Shown: positions 37,884 to 48,589, counted from the first letter of the stretch. The stretch is 64,000 nt of DNA from Shewanella sp. 10N.286.48.A6 (GCF_002873135.1 NZ_MCVI01000019.1:13116-77115); one strand, 5' to 3'. The notes: a model not told the origin generated them from the sequence alone. Numbers and translations: made by a program.

Positions 37884-39788
37884 TTAATCAGACGAAAACA
37901 GACAAACCTGATTTCGTCCACTGCGCTTAGCTTGGTAAAGCGCTTTATCTGCTTGTTCAAGTAACTGAGTTGGCTGTTCATCGGTTTCGATAATGGCAGC
38001 GCTCACACCGATACTTACGAAAAGGGAAATAGGGTTATTATCCCAATCGATTGATAAATTGGAGATTGCTTGGCGAATTCTTTCAGCCAATAGCATCGCT
38101 CCTACACTATCAGTATTTGGTAATATAATAGCAAACTCTTCACCTCCAAAACGTGACACCAGATCGGTTGGTCGTTTTAAAAACTCAGAAATTGTTGTCG
38201 CAATCACTTTAATTGCAAGGTCGCCAGCAAGGTGACCAAATTGATCATTAATCTGTTTAAATTTATCAATATCAACCATTAGGATAGCAAGTGAGGTTTG
38301 CTGACGACGACTAATGCGTCCTTCTGCGGTTAGGCGTTTATCAAAGGCGTTTCTATTTTTTACCCCAGTTAAACTGTCAGTGGTGCTTTGTTGCTGCAGC
38401 TTTTGATTGGCATCATTTAGCTCACGTAAGGTGACTTCGAGCTCAAGAGTCCGCTCAGCGACCATTTGTTCGAGACGTTCATTGGTTCTCGCTTCTGCTT
38501 TTAAAGCTTCATCACGGTTTTGTTGTAGTTTTTGGGCTTGCTCTAGGGCCTTTTTTTGCATTTGAAGTTTGGCTTTTCGTTCATCGTTATAGCGCACAGC
38601 TAGCACTGCAGCCATGACAATGACTTCAAAGGTCAGTCCGATCATCATTGGAGTATGCGCTGGCATATACCACTGTAAATAGCCCAGATAAATGAGCCCG
38701 CTGAGAATGGCACCAATAAATAGCCCGATACGGGCAATAGCATATAAACGTGCATTTTTACTGCCTTTAATTACTTGTATTAAAGATACTGTAATCAGTA
38801 CACAGCTAATGGCGATTACCGAGAAAGTGAGCAAATATAAGCTGAACTTAAAATCAATAAACGAGATAACCAGACTCAGTAAAACGCAGTAAACCGCAAG
38901 GTAACGACCGACTAATAGCATCGGTTTATTATGATATTTAAGTAGCATCACTTTTTCGGTAAACATCAGCGCAAAAGCTAAGGCTATCGGGATTAATATT
39001 GGAATGGCTAAGTTTTGCACCACCGGCAGTGTGGGCCATAAATATTGAAAGGCAATACCATGAATAGTGGCCACAAGTAGAGTTAAACTGAGTACATAGC
39101 CACTATAGTAACTATAACTAAAAGACCCTGATGCGAGGGCAATAAACAAACTAAATAGCCCAATGGCAATCAATATCCCAATTTGAAAGCCATTAGCAAG
39201 GCTTTGAGACTCAATGGCATGGCTGTAATCATTTTTACTCCATAGTACCAATGGAAAATTTAAGCTGCCGCGATTATCGATTTTTAAGTAAAAGGTATGT
39301 GTTTCGTTTGGCTGTAATTCAAAGGGGTAAAGAAATAAATTACTTTGCAGTGGGCGCTGTTTAAACGGATAGCTATCACCCATTAGCTCCACTTTTACTA
39401 ATTTGTTATTGACTAAATGATATAGTTTCATGCTATCTAGCAGTGGGTTATTCAGCGCTATCATGCGTGATAGATGGTCATTAGGGCTAAAAATACTAAA
39501 ACTCAACCAAGTATTTTTAGCGCCAATTTTACGCATATCGCCGCGGCTTAACTTGCGCCAATCTTGTTGGCTATTTTTTAGCAGTGTTAAGCTGGCAAGC
39601 TCTTCAATATCTTGAGACTGATTGATATACATCCAATCCGTTAATTTGATTTTTGTAATGGATGAGGCGGTTAATCTTAGCGGGGTATTGGCGTGCTCAA
39701 CGGCAAGCGCGTGGGCTGCTTGTAATTGAGTTAGCAATATAATAAAAAACAAAGTAAATGCTTTAAACGCCCAATGCACTTGCTGCAT
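37884..39788 (-). CDS. Membrane diguanylate cyclase, 7TMR-DISM sensor plus GGDEF
   Basis: The 634-residue protein has a signal peptide (about 1-28), an extracytoplasmic 7TMR-DISMED2-like domain (about 40-180), seven membrane helices (about 195-400), a coiled coil (EQAQKLQQNRDEALKAEART region) and a GGDEF domain. The active site is GGEEF at 548-552, and an inhibitory RxxD (RPTD) lies five residues before it, so product inhibition is expected. It makes cyclic-di-GMP from GTP. Sensing of a periplasmic carbohydrate-like ligand is suggested by the DISM family. It overlaps tatD by one base and may be expressed with the tat operon. Confidence 0.92.
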   Translation of the reverse strand: MQQVHWAFKAFTLFFIILLTQLQAAHALAVEHANTPLRLTASSITKIKLTDWMYINQSQDIEELASLTLLKNSQQDWRKLSRGDMRKIGAKNTWLSFSIFSPNDHLSRMIALNNPLLDSMKLYHLVNNKLVKVELMGDSYPFKQRPLQSNLFLYPFELQPNETHTFYLKIDNRGSLNFPLVLWSKNDYSHAIESQSLANGFQIGILIAIGLFSLFIALASGSFSYSYYSGYVLSLTLLVATIHGIAFQYLWPTLPVVQNLAIPILIPIALAFALMFTEKVMLLKYHNKPMLLVGRYLAVYCVLLSLVISFIDFKFSLYLLTFSVIAISCVLITVSLIQVIKGSKNARLYAIARIGLFIGAILSGLIYLGYLQWYMPAHTPMMIGLTFEVIVMAAVLAVRYNDERKAKLQMQKKALEQAQKLQQNRDEALKAEARTNERLEQMVAERTLELEVTLRELNDANQKLQQQSTTDSLTGVKNRNAFDKRLTAEGRISRRQQTSLAILMVDIDKFKQINDQFGHLAGDLAIKVIATTISEFLKRPTDLVSRFGGEEFAIILPNTDSVGAMLLAERIRQAISNLSIDWDNNPISLFVSIGVSAAIIETDEQPTQLLEQADKALYQAKRSGRNQVCLFSSD

Positions 39789-40585
39789 TAATCCTGCCCT
39801 AGGTTAAAAAAACGCTGGCTGTTGGTGTAGCAATGGGCTGCCAGCTCTGCATAGGGTTGCTGACGAAGATTAGCAATATACTCGGCAATATAGGGCAAGT
39901 ATTGTGGCAAATTTTTGCTAGATTTGGGTTTAGGGCGCATGCTGCGAGGTAATAAATAAGGGCTGTCAGTTTCAACCATTAAGCGGTTGTTTGGGATCAA
40001 TGGCACTATGCTCGCCAGCTCAGCGCCGCGACGTTCATCGCATACCCAGCCAGTTATGCCGATATGTAAATCTAATTCAAGACAAGCAAGTAACTCATCT
40101 TTGCTGCCCGTAAAGCAATGCAGCAGCGCTGCAGGGAGCTTGTGGCGATATTGACTTACTATTGCAATAAAGTCCTCGTGAGCGTCACGACAGTGCATCA
40201 GTACCGGCATTTGTAATGCAACTGCCAATTCAAGTTGGGCGTGAAAGGCAAGGCGCTGGGCATTACGGGGAGAAAAGTCGCGATTATAATCTAAACCGCA
40301 TTCACCAATAGCAACCACTTGCTTTAATGCTGCTAAGGTTTTTATCTCATCAGCACTGGCAGCATTCCAGCTACTGGCGTGGTGAGGGTGAACCCCTGCA
40401 GTGCTATAGAGTTGCTGAGGGTATTTTGCGCACAGCGAGGCGCTGTCGCTACTTTCAGTAATATCACTGCCAATAACAATTAACGGCGAAACATGATGTT
40501 GCGCCGCTTGAGTCACTATGTTGTCAATATCAGCGATTAACCTGCTGCTAAGCAAATTAACGGCTATGTCGATATGCTGCGGCAT
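39788..40585 (-). CDS. tatD: TatD-family DNase
   Basis: The 265-residue metal-dependent hydrolase shows IDIAVNL at the N-terminus, with the first metal site as HIDIAVNLLSS (H-x-D variant, lacking the more usual DxHxH), then GECGLDY, LMHCRDA, LLHCFTGS, GITGWVCDERRG and ETDSPYLLP. TatD is a 3'-5' exonuclease linked to DNA quality control, not needed for Tat export despite its name. It lies at the end of the tat genes, 3 bp after the unknown exported gene and overlapping the cyclase gene. The first metal motif is HIDIAVNL and differs from the usual FDTHCHL. Confidence 0.92.
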   Translation of the reverse strand: MPQHIDIAVNLLSSRLIADIDNIVTQAAQHHVSPLIVIGSDITESSDSASLCAKYPQQLYSTAGVHPHHASSWNAASADEIKTLAALKQVVAIGECGLDYNRDFSPRNAQRLAFHAQLELAVALQMPVLMHCRDAHEDFIAIVSQYRHKLPAALLHCFTGSKDELLACLELDLHIGITGWVCDERRGAELASIVPLIPNNRLMVETDSPYLLPRSMRPKPKSSKNLPQYLPYIAEYIANLRQQPYAELAAHCYTNSQRFFNLGQD

Positions 40586-40588
40586 GAT

Positions 40589-41107
40589 TTATTTTAAACG
40601 CTTCACTCGAATAGTGGAGTTACGATCATCGCTGCCCAGTAGGAATGAACCGAGAGCGCCTTTTTCAACAAAGACGGTTTGATCTTTTTTCACTTTATAG
40701 CGGTCAGTACCTGATTGCTTCCAAGTTTGATTATTAGACAGGGTAATAATTAATGAGCCGTAAGGATCTTTTTTTACCGATACAACGTCAGCATAAAGGC
40801 GAGTGACATCCTCATCGACCTTCTTTTTAAGACCAAACTCTTGTTCTGCAGTAGGATTGTTAGACGTTGCAACTGCAGCCTTTGTTACGGCAGATGCAGT
40901 TACTACTGCTGGCGTCGATACCGCAGTAGCAGTCTCTGTTGTCGCTGAAGTGAGGGAGGTGTTAACTGACGCGGCTAATGTGTCGTAACACATTAGCCGG
41001 TCAAGTTTGTCAGTTTGAGCTGCACAGCTCGCCAGTTGTTGCTCAACACTGGCCTGTGCTTGAGAAGAGATAGCCAAAGCAAAAGTGGCAATCAAAGTTA
41101 AACGCAT
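40589..41107 (-). CDS. Exported protein of unknown function in the tat operon
   Basis: The 172-residue protein has a signal peptide (MRLTLIATFALAISSQAQA), a short cysteine motif CAAQTDKLDRLMCYDTLA (two cysteines 12 apart), an alanine/threonine/valine-rich linker (about residues 48-85) and a beta-rich C-terminal part (LYADVVSVKKDPYGSLIITL, VFVEKGALGSFLLG). The cysteine motif resembles those in several small periplasmic proteins, such as VasI of type VI secretion clusters, but there are no such genes nearby. No function is assigned. It lies 52 bp after tatC. Confidence 0.7.
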   Translation of the reverse strand: MRLTLIATFALAISSQAQASVEQQLASCAAQTDKLDRLMCYDTLAASVNTSLTSATTETATAVSTPAVVTASAVTKAAVATSNNPTAEQEFGLKKKVDEDVTRLYADVVSVKKDPYGSLIITLSNNQTWKQSGTDRYKVKKDQTVFVEKGALGSFLLGSDDRNSTIRVKRLK

Positions 41108-41159
41108 TACAGAATCCTTCTTTTTATTGGTTAACTAGTCCATGAGTGCGATGCGCAAT

Positions 41160-41918
41160 TTAACTATCAGCTTTCTCGTTCTCTGGCTCTTCGTTATCTG
41201 TATCTTCTTTTGGGGTATATAGCCTAGCTGCTAATAAACCACCTTCAAATAATATTAACATAGGAATCGCTAACATTGTTTGTGAAATAATATCAGGTGG
41301 CGTTAGCATCATGCCAACCACAAATGCACCTACAACAATGTAAGGGCGTTTTTGTTTAAGCTCATCTGGTGTTGTCACGCCAGCCCAGCACATTAATACT
41401 ACGGCTACAGGGATTTCAAAGGCTAAACCAAAAGCAAAAAATAGCTTTAAGATAAAACTTAAATAGCTACTAATGTCGGTTGCTACTTGCACTCCTTCTG
41501 GTGCGACACTGGTGAAAAACGCAAATACCACCGGAAATACCACGTAATAGGCGAAAGCAATACCGAGGTAAAATAATACCGTACTGCTAAATAGCAGCGG
41601 CATAATCATGCGCTTTTCGTGTTTGTATAAACCGGGCGCCACAAATGACCATACTTGAAATAGTACGTAGGGGATCGCCACAAAAAATGATAACACTAAG
41701 GTTAATTTAAATGGCGCAAAAAAGGGCGCGGCTACATCCGTTGCAATCATACTGCCGGTCTCTGGCAGTGATTGCATTAATGGGATTGCCATATAATGGT
41801 AAATGTCATTTGCCCAATAAACTAAGCAGATAAATACCAGCAATACGCTGCCGATAGCTCTAAGTAACTTATTTCGTAACTCAAGCAAATGACTGATAAG
41901 AGGTAGCTGTTGTGACAT
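41160..41918 (-). CDS. tatC: Twin-arginine translocase subunit TatC
   Basis: TatC recognises twin-arginine signal peptides. The 252-residue protein has six membrane helices, the N-terminal [13 protein letters not shown], and [14 protein letters not shown], a conserved cytoplasmic loop with the glutamate. Length is as in E. coli. It follows tatB by 12 bp. Confidence 0.97.
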   Translation of the reverse strand: MSQQLPLISHLLELRNKLLRAIGSVLLVFICLVYWANDIYHYMAIPLMQSLPETGSMIATDVAAPFFAPFKLTLVLSFFVAIPYVLFQVWSFVAPGLYKHEKRMIMPLLFSSTVLFYLGIAFAYYVVFPVVFAFFTSVAPEGVQVATDISSYLSFILKLFFAFGLAFEIPVAVVLMCWAGVTTPDELKQKRPYIVVGAFVVGMMLTPPDIISQTMLAIPMLILFEGGLLAARLYTPKEDTDNEEPENEKADS

Positions 41919-41930
41919 TGGTTACCCGTG

Positions 41931-42329
41931 TTAGCTTTTGGTATTTGAACTGTCAGAGTCGTTTGCTTGTTCACTTTTGGCAGTAGAACTTTCAGCGGGT
42001 GTAGCTGCAGAGGTATCTTTGGCTACTTCGTCAACTTGATAGGGACGATTAACCGATTTTGCAGCATCTTTTAGCTGATCAATGGACTCTTGTAGTTCAG
42101 GTGATAGGTTCGACAAACCTTTGCTTTCTGCTTTTTTAAGGTCAGCATGAAGCTGATCAATTTTAAGCTCTTGCTCTAATTCATCTTTGACTGAGTTTGC
42201 CATCCGCTTTAATGAGCGGATCCACTCAGATATTGAACGTACTGCAACCGGAAGTCTTTCGGGGCCGAGAACCACAAGCCCCAAAATTCCAATCAGCAGT
42301 AGCTCCATAAAGCCAATACCGTCAAACAT
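41931..42329 (-). CDS. tatB: Twin-arginine translocase subunit TatB
   Basis: TatB joins TatC in the receptor complex. The 132-residue protein has one N-terminal helix ([20 protein letters not shown] with the conserved Pro and Glu), an amphipathic helix ([20 protein letters not shown]) and an acidic, low-complexity tail. Its glutamate at the helix start and its length separate it from TatA. It starts 6 bp after the tatA stop. Confidence 0.96.
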   Translation of the reverse strand: MFDGIGFMELLLIGILGLVVLGPERLPVAVRSISEWIRSLKRMANSVKDELEQELKIDQLHADLKKAESKGLSNLSPELQESIDQLKDAAKSVNRPYQVDEVAKDTSAATPAESSTAKSEQANDSDSSNTKS

Positions 42330-42335
42330 AATGAA

Positions 42336-42569
42336 TTACGCCTGTTCTTTATCCTTTGACTCGGATTTCTGCTCAGTTGCCTGTTCAGACTTTTTCGCAG
42401 TGCTGTCTTCTAGAGACTTCTTATCTTCATCTTCAGGATTCATTGCATTTTTGAAGCCCTTAACAGCCCCACCTAAATCGCCACCTAAAGAACGTAATTT
42501 TTTAGTTCCGAATAACAACACAACAATTAACGCAATAATTAGAAGCTGCCAAATACTGATGCCGCCCAT
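42336..42569 (-). CDS. tatA: Twin-arginine translocase subunit TatA
   Basis: TatA forms the protein-conducting assembly. The 77-residue product has the helix [20 protein letters not shown], the [14 protein letters not shown] hinge and an amphipathic helix, then a charged tail. I chose the ATG at 42569, six bases after GAGGAA, giving the exact family N-terminus MGGISIW. An ATG at 42575 lies too close to the ribosome-binding site. Confidence 0.95.
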   Translation of the reverse strand: MGGISIWQLLIIALIVVLLFGTKKLRSLGGDLGGAVKGFKNAMNPEDEDKKSLEDSTAKKSEQATEQKSESKDKEQA

Positions 42570-42632
42570 GAACATTTCCTCTATAAGAATAAAAACATGA
42601 TGTTGGAATTTTTACATTCACAATTGTAACCT

Positions 42633-42667
42633 TTATACATAGAGTATTATGAACCTCTAATGTATAA
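42633..42667. other. Stem-loop between ubiB and tatA
   Basis: TTATACATAGAG pairs with CTCTAATGTATAA with one bulge around a 10-base loop, 8 bp after the ubiB stop. There is no U tract, so it is more likely an mRNA stability or processing element than a terminator. Confidence 0.55.
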
Positions 42668-42674
42668 GTGCTAG

Positions 42675-44324
42675 TTAAAATTTACGGTTTTTTGGTCTGG
42701 ATCGCCATCCTGTGAACCAAAGCACTATACCTGATGTGATACAAATGTAAGCAGGCCATAGTGTAGCGTATTGGTTTAATAATATTGTGCCACAGATCAA
42801 CATTACAGCAGCTGTTATTAATAAGTAATTACTTTTATGGGCTTTATGTTGAAATTTTAGGTACTTATCAAGCATTTGTTGTTGGGTGCCCAGTAGTTTT
42901 CGACCCATTTTTAAATTGTCATAGATAAGTTCTGGAAATTCTGGCAGCTTTTCAGCCCAATAAGGGCTCTTCATTTTAACTTTATCAAAAATGGCTTTCG
43001 GGCCGACTTGTTCAGACATCCACTGCTCTAAAAACGGTTTAGCTGTTGACCATAAGTCTAGCTGTGGGTACAGCTGACGACCTAAGCCTTCAATGTAAAG
43101 TAATGTTTTTTCAAGTAAAACAAGTTGTGGTTGCACGACGATATCGAATCGGCGGGCAGTGCGAAATAACTCCAGTAACACATGGCCAAATGAGATTTCG
43201 TCTAATGGCTTATTAAACATGGGTTCGCAAACCACTTTAACCGCTTGCTCAAATGCCAGTACGTCAGTGTTTTCTGATACCCAGCCCGATTCAATATAAA
43301 GCTGGGCAATACGCTGATAATCACGATTAAAAAAGGCTAAGAAATTTTCTGCTAAATAGCGTTTGTCGACATCATTAAGGGTGCCCATAATGCCGCAATC
43401 CATGCCGATATAAAATGGATTGTCAGGGTGTTCACGGCTTATAAAAATATTGCCAGGGTGCATGTCAGCATGGAAAAAATTATCACGAAATACTTGGGTG
43501 AAAAACAGCTCAACACCGCGTTCAGCCAAAAGCTTTAAATTAGTCCCTTGGGCTTTTAAGGCTTCAATATCTGAAACAGGAATGCCGTAAACACGCTCCA
43601 TTACCATTAGGCGAGGGTAGCAATAATCTTCATAAACATAAGGCACATACAAGCTATCAGAGTCTAAAAAATTGTTACGTAGCTTGATGGCATTGAGCGC
43701 CTCTAGTTTAAGGTTTAGCTCGCCTAAAATGGTGGTGCGATAATCATCAATGACTTCAGCAGGGCGCAGACGATTGCCTTCACCTAATAGCTTTTCAAGT
43801 AAATTGGCCGCTTGGCACATCAGTTGTAAATCAGCATTAACTTGCGCTTCAACGTTGGGACGTAAAACTTTTAACACCACCTCTGCGCCATTTTCTTTCA
43901 AGTTAGCAGTGTGAACTTGAGATATGGATGCTGACGCTAAGGGAATGTCTTCAAAGTTGTCAAATAATGAGTCTATCGGCGATTTTAGTTCTGCTTCAAT
44001 AGCTTGGCGGGCAAGGGTTGAATCAAAAGGTGGTACGCGGTCTTGCAACATCGCCAGCTCACTGGCCCACTCATCATTGAGTAAGTCACGGCGAGTTGAC
44101 AGCATTTGTCCCAGCTTGATGTAAACCGGTCCTAAATCTTGCATCGCCAGCTTTAAACGTTCAGCAGAAGATTTGTCTTTGTGTTGGTTGCGGATCCAAA
44201 AGAAACAATTTCGCAGAAGTGAAAAGTACCAGGGAGTTTTATTTTTGGGTAAAACATCATCTAAGCCGTAATGGAGTACAGTTTTTATGACTTGGTAACC
44301 ACGCCTGATACTTGCAATTGTCAT
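42675..44324 (-). CDS. ubiB: Ubiquinone biosynthesis kinase-like ATPase UbiB
   Basis: UbiB is an ABC1/ADCK atypical kinase-like ATPase needed for ubiquinone synthesis. The 549-residue protein has the KxGQ motif in [22 protein letters not shown]-like [32 protein letters not shown] and MDCGIMG, and two C-terminal membrane helices ([29 protein letters not shown]). Length is typical. Its start overlaps the ubiJ stop (ATGA). Confidence 0.96.
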   Translation of the reverse strand: MTIASIRRGYQVIKTVLHYGLDDVLPKNKTPWYFSLLRNCFFWIRNQHKDKSSAERLKLAMQDLGPVYIKLGQMLSTRRDLLNDEWASELAMLQDRVPPFDSTLARQAIEAELKSPIDSLFDNFEDIPLASASISQVHTANLKENGAEVVLKVLRPNVEAQVNADLQLMCQAANLLEKLLGEGNRLRPAEVIDDYRTTILGELNLKLEALNAIKLRNNFLDSDSLYVPYVYEDYCYPRLMVMERVYGIPVSDIEALKAQGTNLKLLAERGVELFFTQVFRDNFFHADMHPGNIFISREHPDNPFYIGMDCGIMGTLNDVDKRYLAENFLAFFNRDYQRIAQLYIESGWVSENTDVLAFEQAVKVVCEPMFNKPLDEISFGHVLLELFRTARRFDIVVQPQLVLLEKTLLYIEGLGRQLYPQLDLWSTAKPFLEQWMSEQVGPKAIFDKVKMKSPYWAEKLPEFPELIYDNLKMGRKLLGTQQQMLDKYLKFQHKAHKSNYLLITAAVMLICGTILLNQYATLWPAYICITSGIVLWFTGWRSRPKNRKF

Positions 44325-44941
44325 GGGGTAATTTTTTCTCTTAATTTTGCTATCTTGGACTCAATGCTTGTTGTTCTATCAACAAGCTGTTCCAGATTAT
44401 CACGAAAATGAATGAAGTCGATTTGATGAGGGGCGAGTCGATATTCTTCAGTGGTTAATTGACCCACATGAGAGAGCGACTTTTCAAACACTTGCTTCAT
44501 TGAACTGGCTAAGTGTTTGGTATTAGTCAGCAACATATGAGTCGGGGCATCACCAATATACTTTGATAATGGCTCGGCAAAATCTAACTCAATGTGCTTT
44601 AAGTAATGACTAAAGCTTTGCAATAAGTTGATATCGCCATCGAGGATCAGCTTATCTTGCTTAATGAGCTCGGTAAGGTTAGCCCCTTCAGTCACCTTAT
44701 AAAGCGTAGTGACATCAGCAGTAATACTGACGTCAACAGTGGCTTCATAAGCGCTCATGACTTGAATTTGCGGTGCAAAAATAAGGTATATTGGCCAACT
44801 AACTTGGGTTAACTGAATTTTGAATACTTTACCGTGCAACGGCTTTAGTCGCGCATATTCACCCTGATCTTGTGCTTGTAACTGCCCGAGAGCAGTTTCC
44901 ATTGCAGCACAAGCCAGTAATGAACAGTGGTTTGGCAGCAT
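44321..44941 (-). CDS. ubiJ: Ubiquinone biosynthesis accessory factor UbiJ
   Basis: This 206-residue SCP2-domain protein binds ubiquinone intermediates and organises the soluble Ubi complex with UbiK. The N-terminal SCP2-like part runs to about residue 115 ([35 protein letters not shown]) and the rest is helical with a coiled-coil end ([22 protein letters not shown]). Position between ubiE and ubiB is the conserved arrangement. It overlaps both neighbours. Confidence 0.92.
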   Translation of the reverse strand: MLPNHCSLLACAAMETALGQLQAQDQGEYARLKPLHGKVFKIQLTQVSWPIYLIFAPQIQVMSAYEATVDVSITADVTTLYKVTEGANLTELIKQDKLILDGDINLLQSFSHYLKHIELDFAEPLSKYIGDAPTHMLLTNTKHLASSMKQVFEKSLSHVGQLTTEEYRLAPHQIDFIHFRDNLEQLVDRTTSIESKIAKLREKITP

Positions 44942-45696
44942 TAGAATTTATAACCGCGATGTAAGGCGACAACACCATCAGTCATATTGGTGTAGTCAAC
45001 TTGTTCAAGACCGGCATCAAGCATCATTTGCTTTAAGGTTTCTTGATCTGGATGCATGCGAATTGATTCAGCTAGGTATTCATAGCTGTCAGCATCTTGG
45101 GTAATTAGTGCGCCCATTTTAGGCAACACTTTAAAGCTATAAAGATCATAAACTTTACGCATGACTTCGTGTTGAGGTTTTGAGAACTCAAGCACTAATA
45201 ACTTTCCGCCAGGTTTTAGTACCCGGCGCATCGAGCGTAATGCTGCGTCTTTATCGGTCACATTACGTAAACCAAACGCAATGGTAATAATATCAAAATG
45301 ATTGTCAGGAAACGGCAGTGCTTCAGCATTAGCTTGTACGTAACTGACATTGCTAACAATGCCTTTGTCGCGCAATTTAGTACGGCCAACTTTAAGCATT
45401 GAATCATTAATGTCAGCAAGAATAACCTGGCCGCGCTCACCCACAAGGTGTGAGAATTTAGCGGTTAAATCACCGGTGCCGCCAGCAAGGTCAAGTACTT
45501 TCATGCCCGGTCTTGCGCCTGCGGTCGCAATCGTGTGACGTTTCCAAAAACGGTGTACACCGAATGACATAACATCATTCATGATGTCGTATTTAGCAGC
45601 AACCGAATGAAATACGTCAGCAACTAAATCCGCTTTTTTCTCTGAATCAACGGTTTTGTAACCAAAATGGGTGTTCTTTGGGTCGCCCTCAGACAT
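44941..45696 (-). CDS. ubiE: Ubiquinone/menaquinone C-methyltransferase
   Basis: UbiE methylates carbon 2 of the ubiquinone or menaquinone ring with S-adenosylmethionine. The 251-residue product shows [26 protein letters not shown], methyltransferase motif [18 protein letters not shown], and [22 protein letters not shown]. Length is as in E. coli. It is the first gene of a unit running ubiE-ubiJ-ubiB-tatABC to tatD and hemB. Confidence 0.97.
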   Translation of the reverse strand: MSEGDPKNTHFGYKTVDSEKKADLVADVFHSVAAKYDIMNDVMSFGVHRFWKRHTIATAGARPGMKVLDLAGGTGDLTAKFSHLVGERGQVILADINDSMLKVGRTKLRDKGIVSNVSYVQANAEALPFPDNHFDIITIAFGLRNVTDKDAALRSMRRVLKPGGKLLVLEFSKPQHEVMRKVYDLYSFKVLPKMGALITQDADSYEYLAESIRMHPDQETLKQMMLDAGLEQVDYTNMTDGVVALHRGYKF

Positions 45697-45975
45697 CTGT
45701 GTATTCCTATAATGTGCGGTAATTAACAGCGAGTGTATGTCATTGCTTGCTTTGCAGAAACTTCAATCAGCCAGAATGTGATCAAGTTTACTTGAAATAG
45801 CTAAGAATGCGTTAAGACAGCGTATTATTCTATCTCATCAAAATTGCCCTGCATTAGAGCATAAAATTCACAGTTATTGAATAGTGAAAGTATTAGGTAA
45901 TAGCGTGCAATAAATTTAACAGCTTAAGTTTGTACGATCCTTAAGCGAGAGAAGTTCAAATATCCCTTGCTTAAG

Positions 45976-47007
45976 CTAGCTTACTTTTCTTGCCTGGATA
46001 TAACTGTACATTAATTCACAGACACTTTGGCCTACATCACGCTTACCAGCCATATCACCCGCATCGTGACATTGAGGCGCGGCTTCAGCAATATGCAGAT
46101 AAGCACAAGGGCAGTGTTTAGCGATGTGATGAATATAGTGGCAGGCATCTAACAAGGGCACACCGGCAAAAGTGGATGCGCTGCTGGGCATTTTGGCGAT
46201 GGCATCTACATCAATTTCTAAGGCCACTGGCAGTTGAGTTTGATTAAGATTGCTGGCGATTTGTTGCAGCGCTTGGCTTAAGTCGATTTCTCGTCTGACC
46301 CAAATTTGCTGAAAGCTGTGCCAATGACCGCCAAATAAGCTTAATTGCTCTAAGGTGGCTTCAGTGTTTTTTAGCTCATGTAAACCTAGCACATGGTAAT
46401 AAGCCAGTGCGCCATTGGCTGCAGCATAGCTAAATCCGTTGCCACTGTGGCGCCCTTCCCGTGGGCGAAAATCGCTATGGGGATCAAGGTTTACTGCCGC
46501 AGCCGCCTGATTAAAGTGAGCCTTAGTCGCCATTAGCATGCCATATGCATTGTTATGACCGCCGCCGATCACTATGGGCTCAAGCTCTGCTGCCATAATT
46601 TGGCTGATCACACTAATGACTTGGTTATCAAGTTCTTTAGTCGCTTGCCTTAACTCTTCTAGGGATGCCGCTTCTGGCAGTGGGGCCTGAGATATTTCCC
46701 CTAAAATAAGACACTGTTTACCATCAAGGTAGCGGTTGGACTGCAAATTAAGCCATTGTTGCATAGTGGCACTAAAGGCTGCAGATGAGCCGCCGCGGCC
46801 TAAGTTAGCCCTTGGACCAGCATCTTCGGTAATTCCGACAATAACAAATTGCACCCCATTGGTTTTAGCCTCACAAAGTGCCTGTTTAAGATCCGCTAAA
46901 GAGGGGGCTGATTCGGAGATAAGCTTGACGGTTTGGCCCAGTTTGCTTTCGCCATCTCTGCTGGAGAGGTATTGATTAACTTCACTGCGGGTCATTATCT
47001 GCAACAT
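45976..47007 (-). CDS. Ureohydrolase (arginase/agmatinase/formimidoylglutamase) family enzyme
   Basis: The 343-residue protein has the binuclear manganese ligands of the arginase fold: His in GGGHNNAYG, Asp-His-Asp in NLDPHSDFRP, and two Asp in EIDVDAIA. It resembles formimidoylglutamase (HutG) more than arginase, but no hut genes are near. The glutamate after His in the first motif is replaced by Asn (GGGHN instead of GGGHE), and the third site lacks the SxDxDxxDP form (EIDVDAIAKM), so its substrate may differ. It lies downstream of rraA, from which it is separated by a terminator. Confidence 0.8.
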   Translation of the reverse strand: MLQIMTRSEVNQYLSSRDGESKLGQTVKLISESAPSLADLKQALCEAKTNGVQFVIVGITEDAGPRANLGRGGSSAAFSATMQQWLNLQSNRYLDGKQCLILGEISQAPLPEAASLEELRQATKELDNQVISVISQIMAAELEPIVIGGGHNNAYGMLMATKAHFNQAAAAVNLDPHSDFRPREGRHSGNGFSYAAANGALAYYHVLGLHELKNTEATLEQLSLFGGHWHSFQQIWVRREIDLSQALQQIASNLNQTQLPVALEIDVDAIAKMPSSASTFAGVPLLDACHYIHHIAKHCPCAYLHIAEAAPQCHDAGDMAGKRDVGQSVCELMYSYIQARKVS

Positions 47008-47111
47008 TAAGAACCTATTTCATTCAATTGGGGTTAGCTTTAAGGCTAATATGTCGAGCCACATATCTAGAGTCAAATACTTAGAGCTTATGACTTAAAA
47101 ATAGGCCATAA

Positions 47112-47132
47112 AAAAGCCAGCATAGCTGGCTT
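47112..47132 (-). terminator. rraA terminator
   Basis: AAAGCCAGC and GCTGGCTTT with an ATA loop; on the minus strand the next bases are TTTATGG. It lies 47 bp after the rraA stop and before the ureohydrolase gene. Confidence 0.85.
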
Positions 47133-47178
47133 TAGTCGATATTTAAACTGGTATTATGTAACCAGCAATATCAATCGA

Positions 47179-47664
47179 TTATTCGATATCTAATGGCTCT
47201 GGCGATAAGATAACGCCAGTATTGTCAGCATAGATATGGTCGCATGGCAGGAATGTTACCCCACCAAAGTTAACTGGGATTTCAACTTCACCAACGCCAT
47301 TAGTGTCAGCGCCAATCGGGATTGAAGCTAATGCTTGAATACCAATATCCATTTCTTCAAGGGTGTCAACGTCACGTACTGAGCCGTAAACAATAATGCC
47401 TTCCCACTTGTTAGCCACTGCGATTTCAGCAATCGAGGCATCAATTAATGCACGGCGCATTGAACCGCCACCATCTACTAACAAGACTTTACCTTCGCCT
47501 TCTGCTTGCAGCGCATCAGCAATTAAGCCGTTATCTTCAAAACATTTGATGGTACTAATCGAACCACCAAAAGAGCTACAACCGCCGTAATTACTGAACA
47601 TTGGTTCTACTACATCAACGACATCTAAATACATATCACACAATTCTGAGGTGTTGTATTCCAT
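47179..47664 (-). CDS. rraA: Regulator of RNase E activity RraA
   Basis: RraA binds RNase E and lowers mRNA decay. The 161-residue protein has the typical start [14 protein letters not shown] and the motifs [33 protein letters not shown] and [10 protein letters not shown]. The ATG at 47664 has AAGGAG upstream at a good distance; a longer frame from 47772 gives 36 unrelated residues and is rejected. It is transcribed alone. Confidence 0.95.
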   Translation of the reverse strand: MEYNTSELCDMYLDVVDVVEPMFSNYGGCSSFGGSISTIKCFEDNGLIADALQAEGEGKVLLVDGGGSMRRALIDASIAEIAVANKWEGIIVYGSVRDVDTLEEMDIGIQALASIPIGADTNGVGEVEIPVNFGGVTFLPCDHIYADNTGVILSPEPLDIE

Positions 47665-48035
47665 AGTGACACTCCTTGGGGTTAGCGATTCACAGAGGTT
47701 TTCGCCAGTTATCAAAGCAATAATATATGAATTATATGAGCTTTTTATGAAAATAACAGCGATATTCATCACTTGATAAAGATAATCAGTTAGTTGTTCA
47801 GTCTTTGGTCTTAAGGCGGGATGACTTAAACGGCTGTTGTTTATCGCTGTGATAAGCCCTTTATTAGCCTTAGTTCTTGTTTTTATATGATTAACTGCAT
47901 TGTTGCCCTGTCTGTGGTGACTCCTTTGAGTAAGTTATGTTTGTCATAAAAGTTTCGATAGCTTGTCATCTAAGCGTCATTAGCCCTATTTACAGTTCTT
48001 ATTAAGGTTGAACAATTGAACTATAAGGATTTTGT
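47665..48035. other. Divergent intergenic region, rraA and PAP2 gene
   Basis: About 370 bp, AT-rich, with no gene that I can support. The promoters of both neighbours should lie here. I see nothing else. Confidence 0.5.
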
Positions 48036-48548
48036 ATGGCTATGACGATTAGCGCACTGGATAAGTTTGTGTTTTGCCACATTATTACTTTTTGTCGAAC
48101 TCATGAGTTAACCCCTTTAGCGAAAAGAATCTCAGCAAGTGGGGATGGCCATTATTACGTGTATATGGCGGTAGGTTTATTGTTTTTACATCCTCAAGGC
48201 AGTCAGTTTTTTAATTTGATGTTAGTGAGTTTTATCATTGAACTGCCGTTATATTTTGTCTTTAAAAATGCCATTCGCCGCACTAGGCCTTGCGCCGCTT
48301 TTGCAGGCTTTGATAGCAGCTTTCAGGCATCAGACAAATTTAGTTTGCCATCGGGGCATACTGCAGCGGCCTTTATTATGGCGATGGCTATCACTTCGAC
48401 TTTTCCTGCATTGTGGCCAATCGCAATGACCTGGGCTGTGGCGATTGGATTATCTCGAATAGCGCTTGGGGTGCATTATCCATTGGATATTGTTGCTGGT
48501 ATTGGGTTGGGGGTCGGTGTGGTTATCTTAGCCGAGCCGTTGATTTAG
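48036..48548 (+). CDS. PAP2-family membrane phosphatase
   Basis: The 170-residue protein has the phosphatase signature in three parts: KNAIRRTRPC, PSGHTAAA and RIALGVHYPLDIVAG, with the catalytic histidines of the second and third parts. Four or five membrane helices are predicted. Such enzymes act on phosphatidic acid or undecaprenyl pyrophosphate. The gene lies 41 bp upstream of a glycosyltransferase gene, which suggests envelope or glycan work. TAAGGA lies 9 bases before the ATG. Confidence 0.86.
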   Translation: MAMTISALDKFVFCHIITFCRTHELTPLAKRISASGDGHYYVYMAVGLLFLHPQGSQFFNLMLVSFIIELPLYFVFKNAIRRTRPCAAFAGFDSSFQASDKFSLPSGHTAAAFIMAMAITSTFPALWPIAMTWAVAIGLSRIALGVHYPLDIVAGIGLGVGVVILAEPLI

Positions 48549-48589
48549 CTTGTCATAGCGCTGAAATTGGTCATTAAACAAGGTAAATC

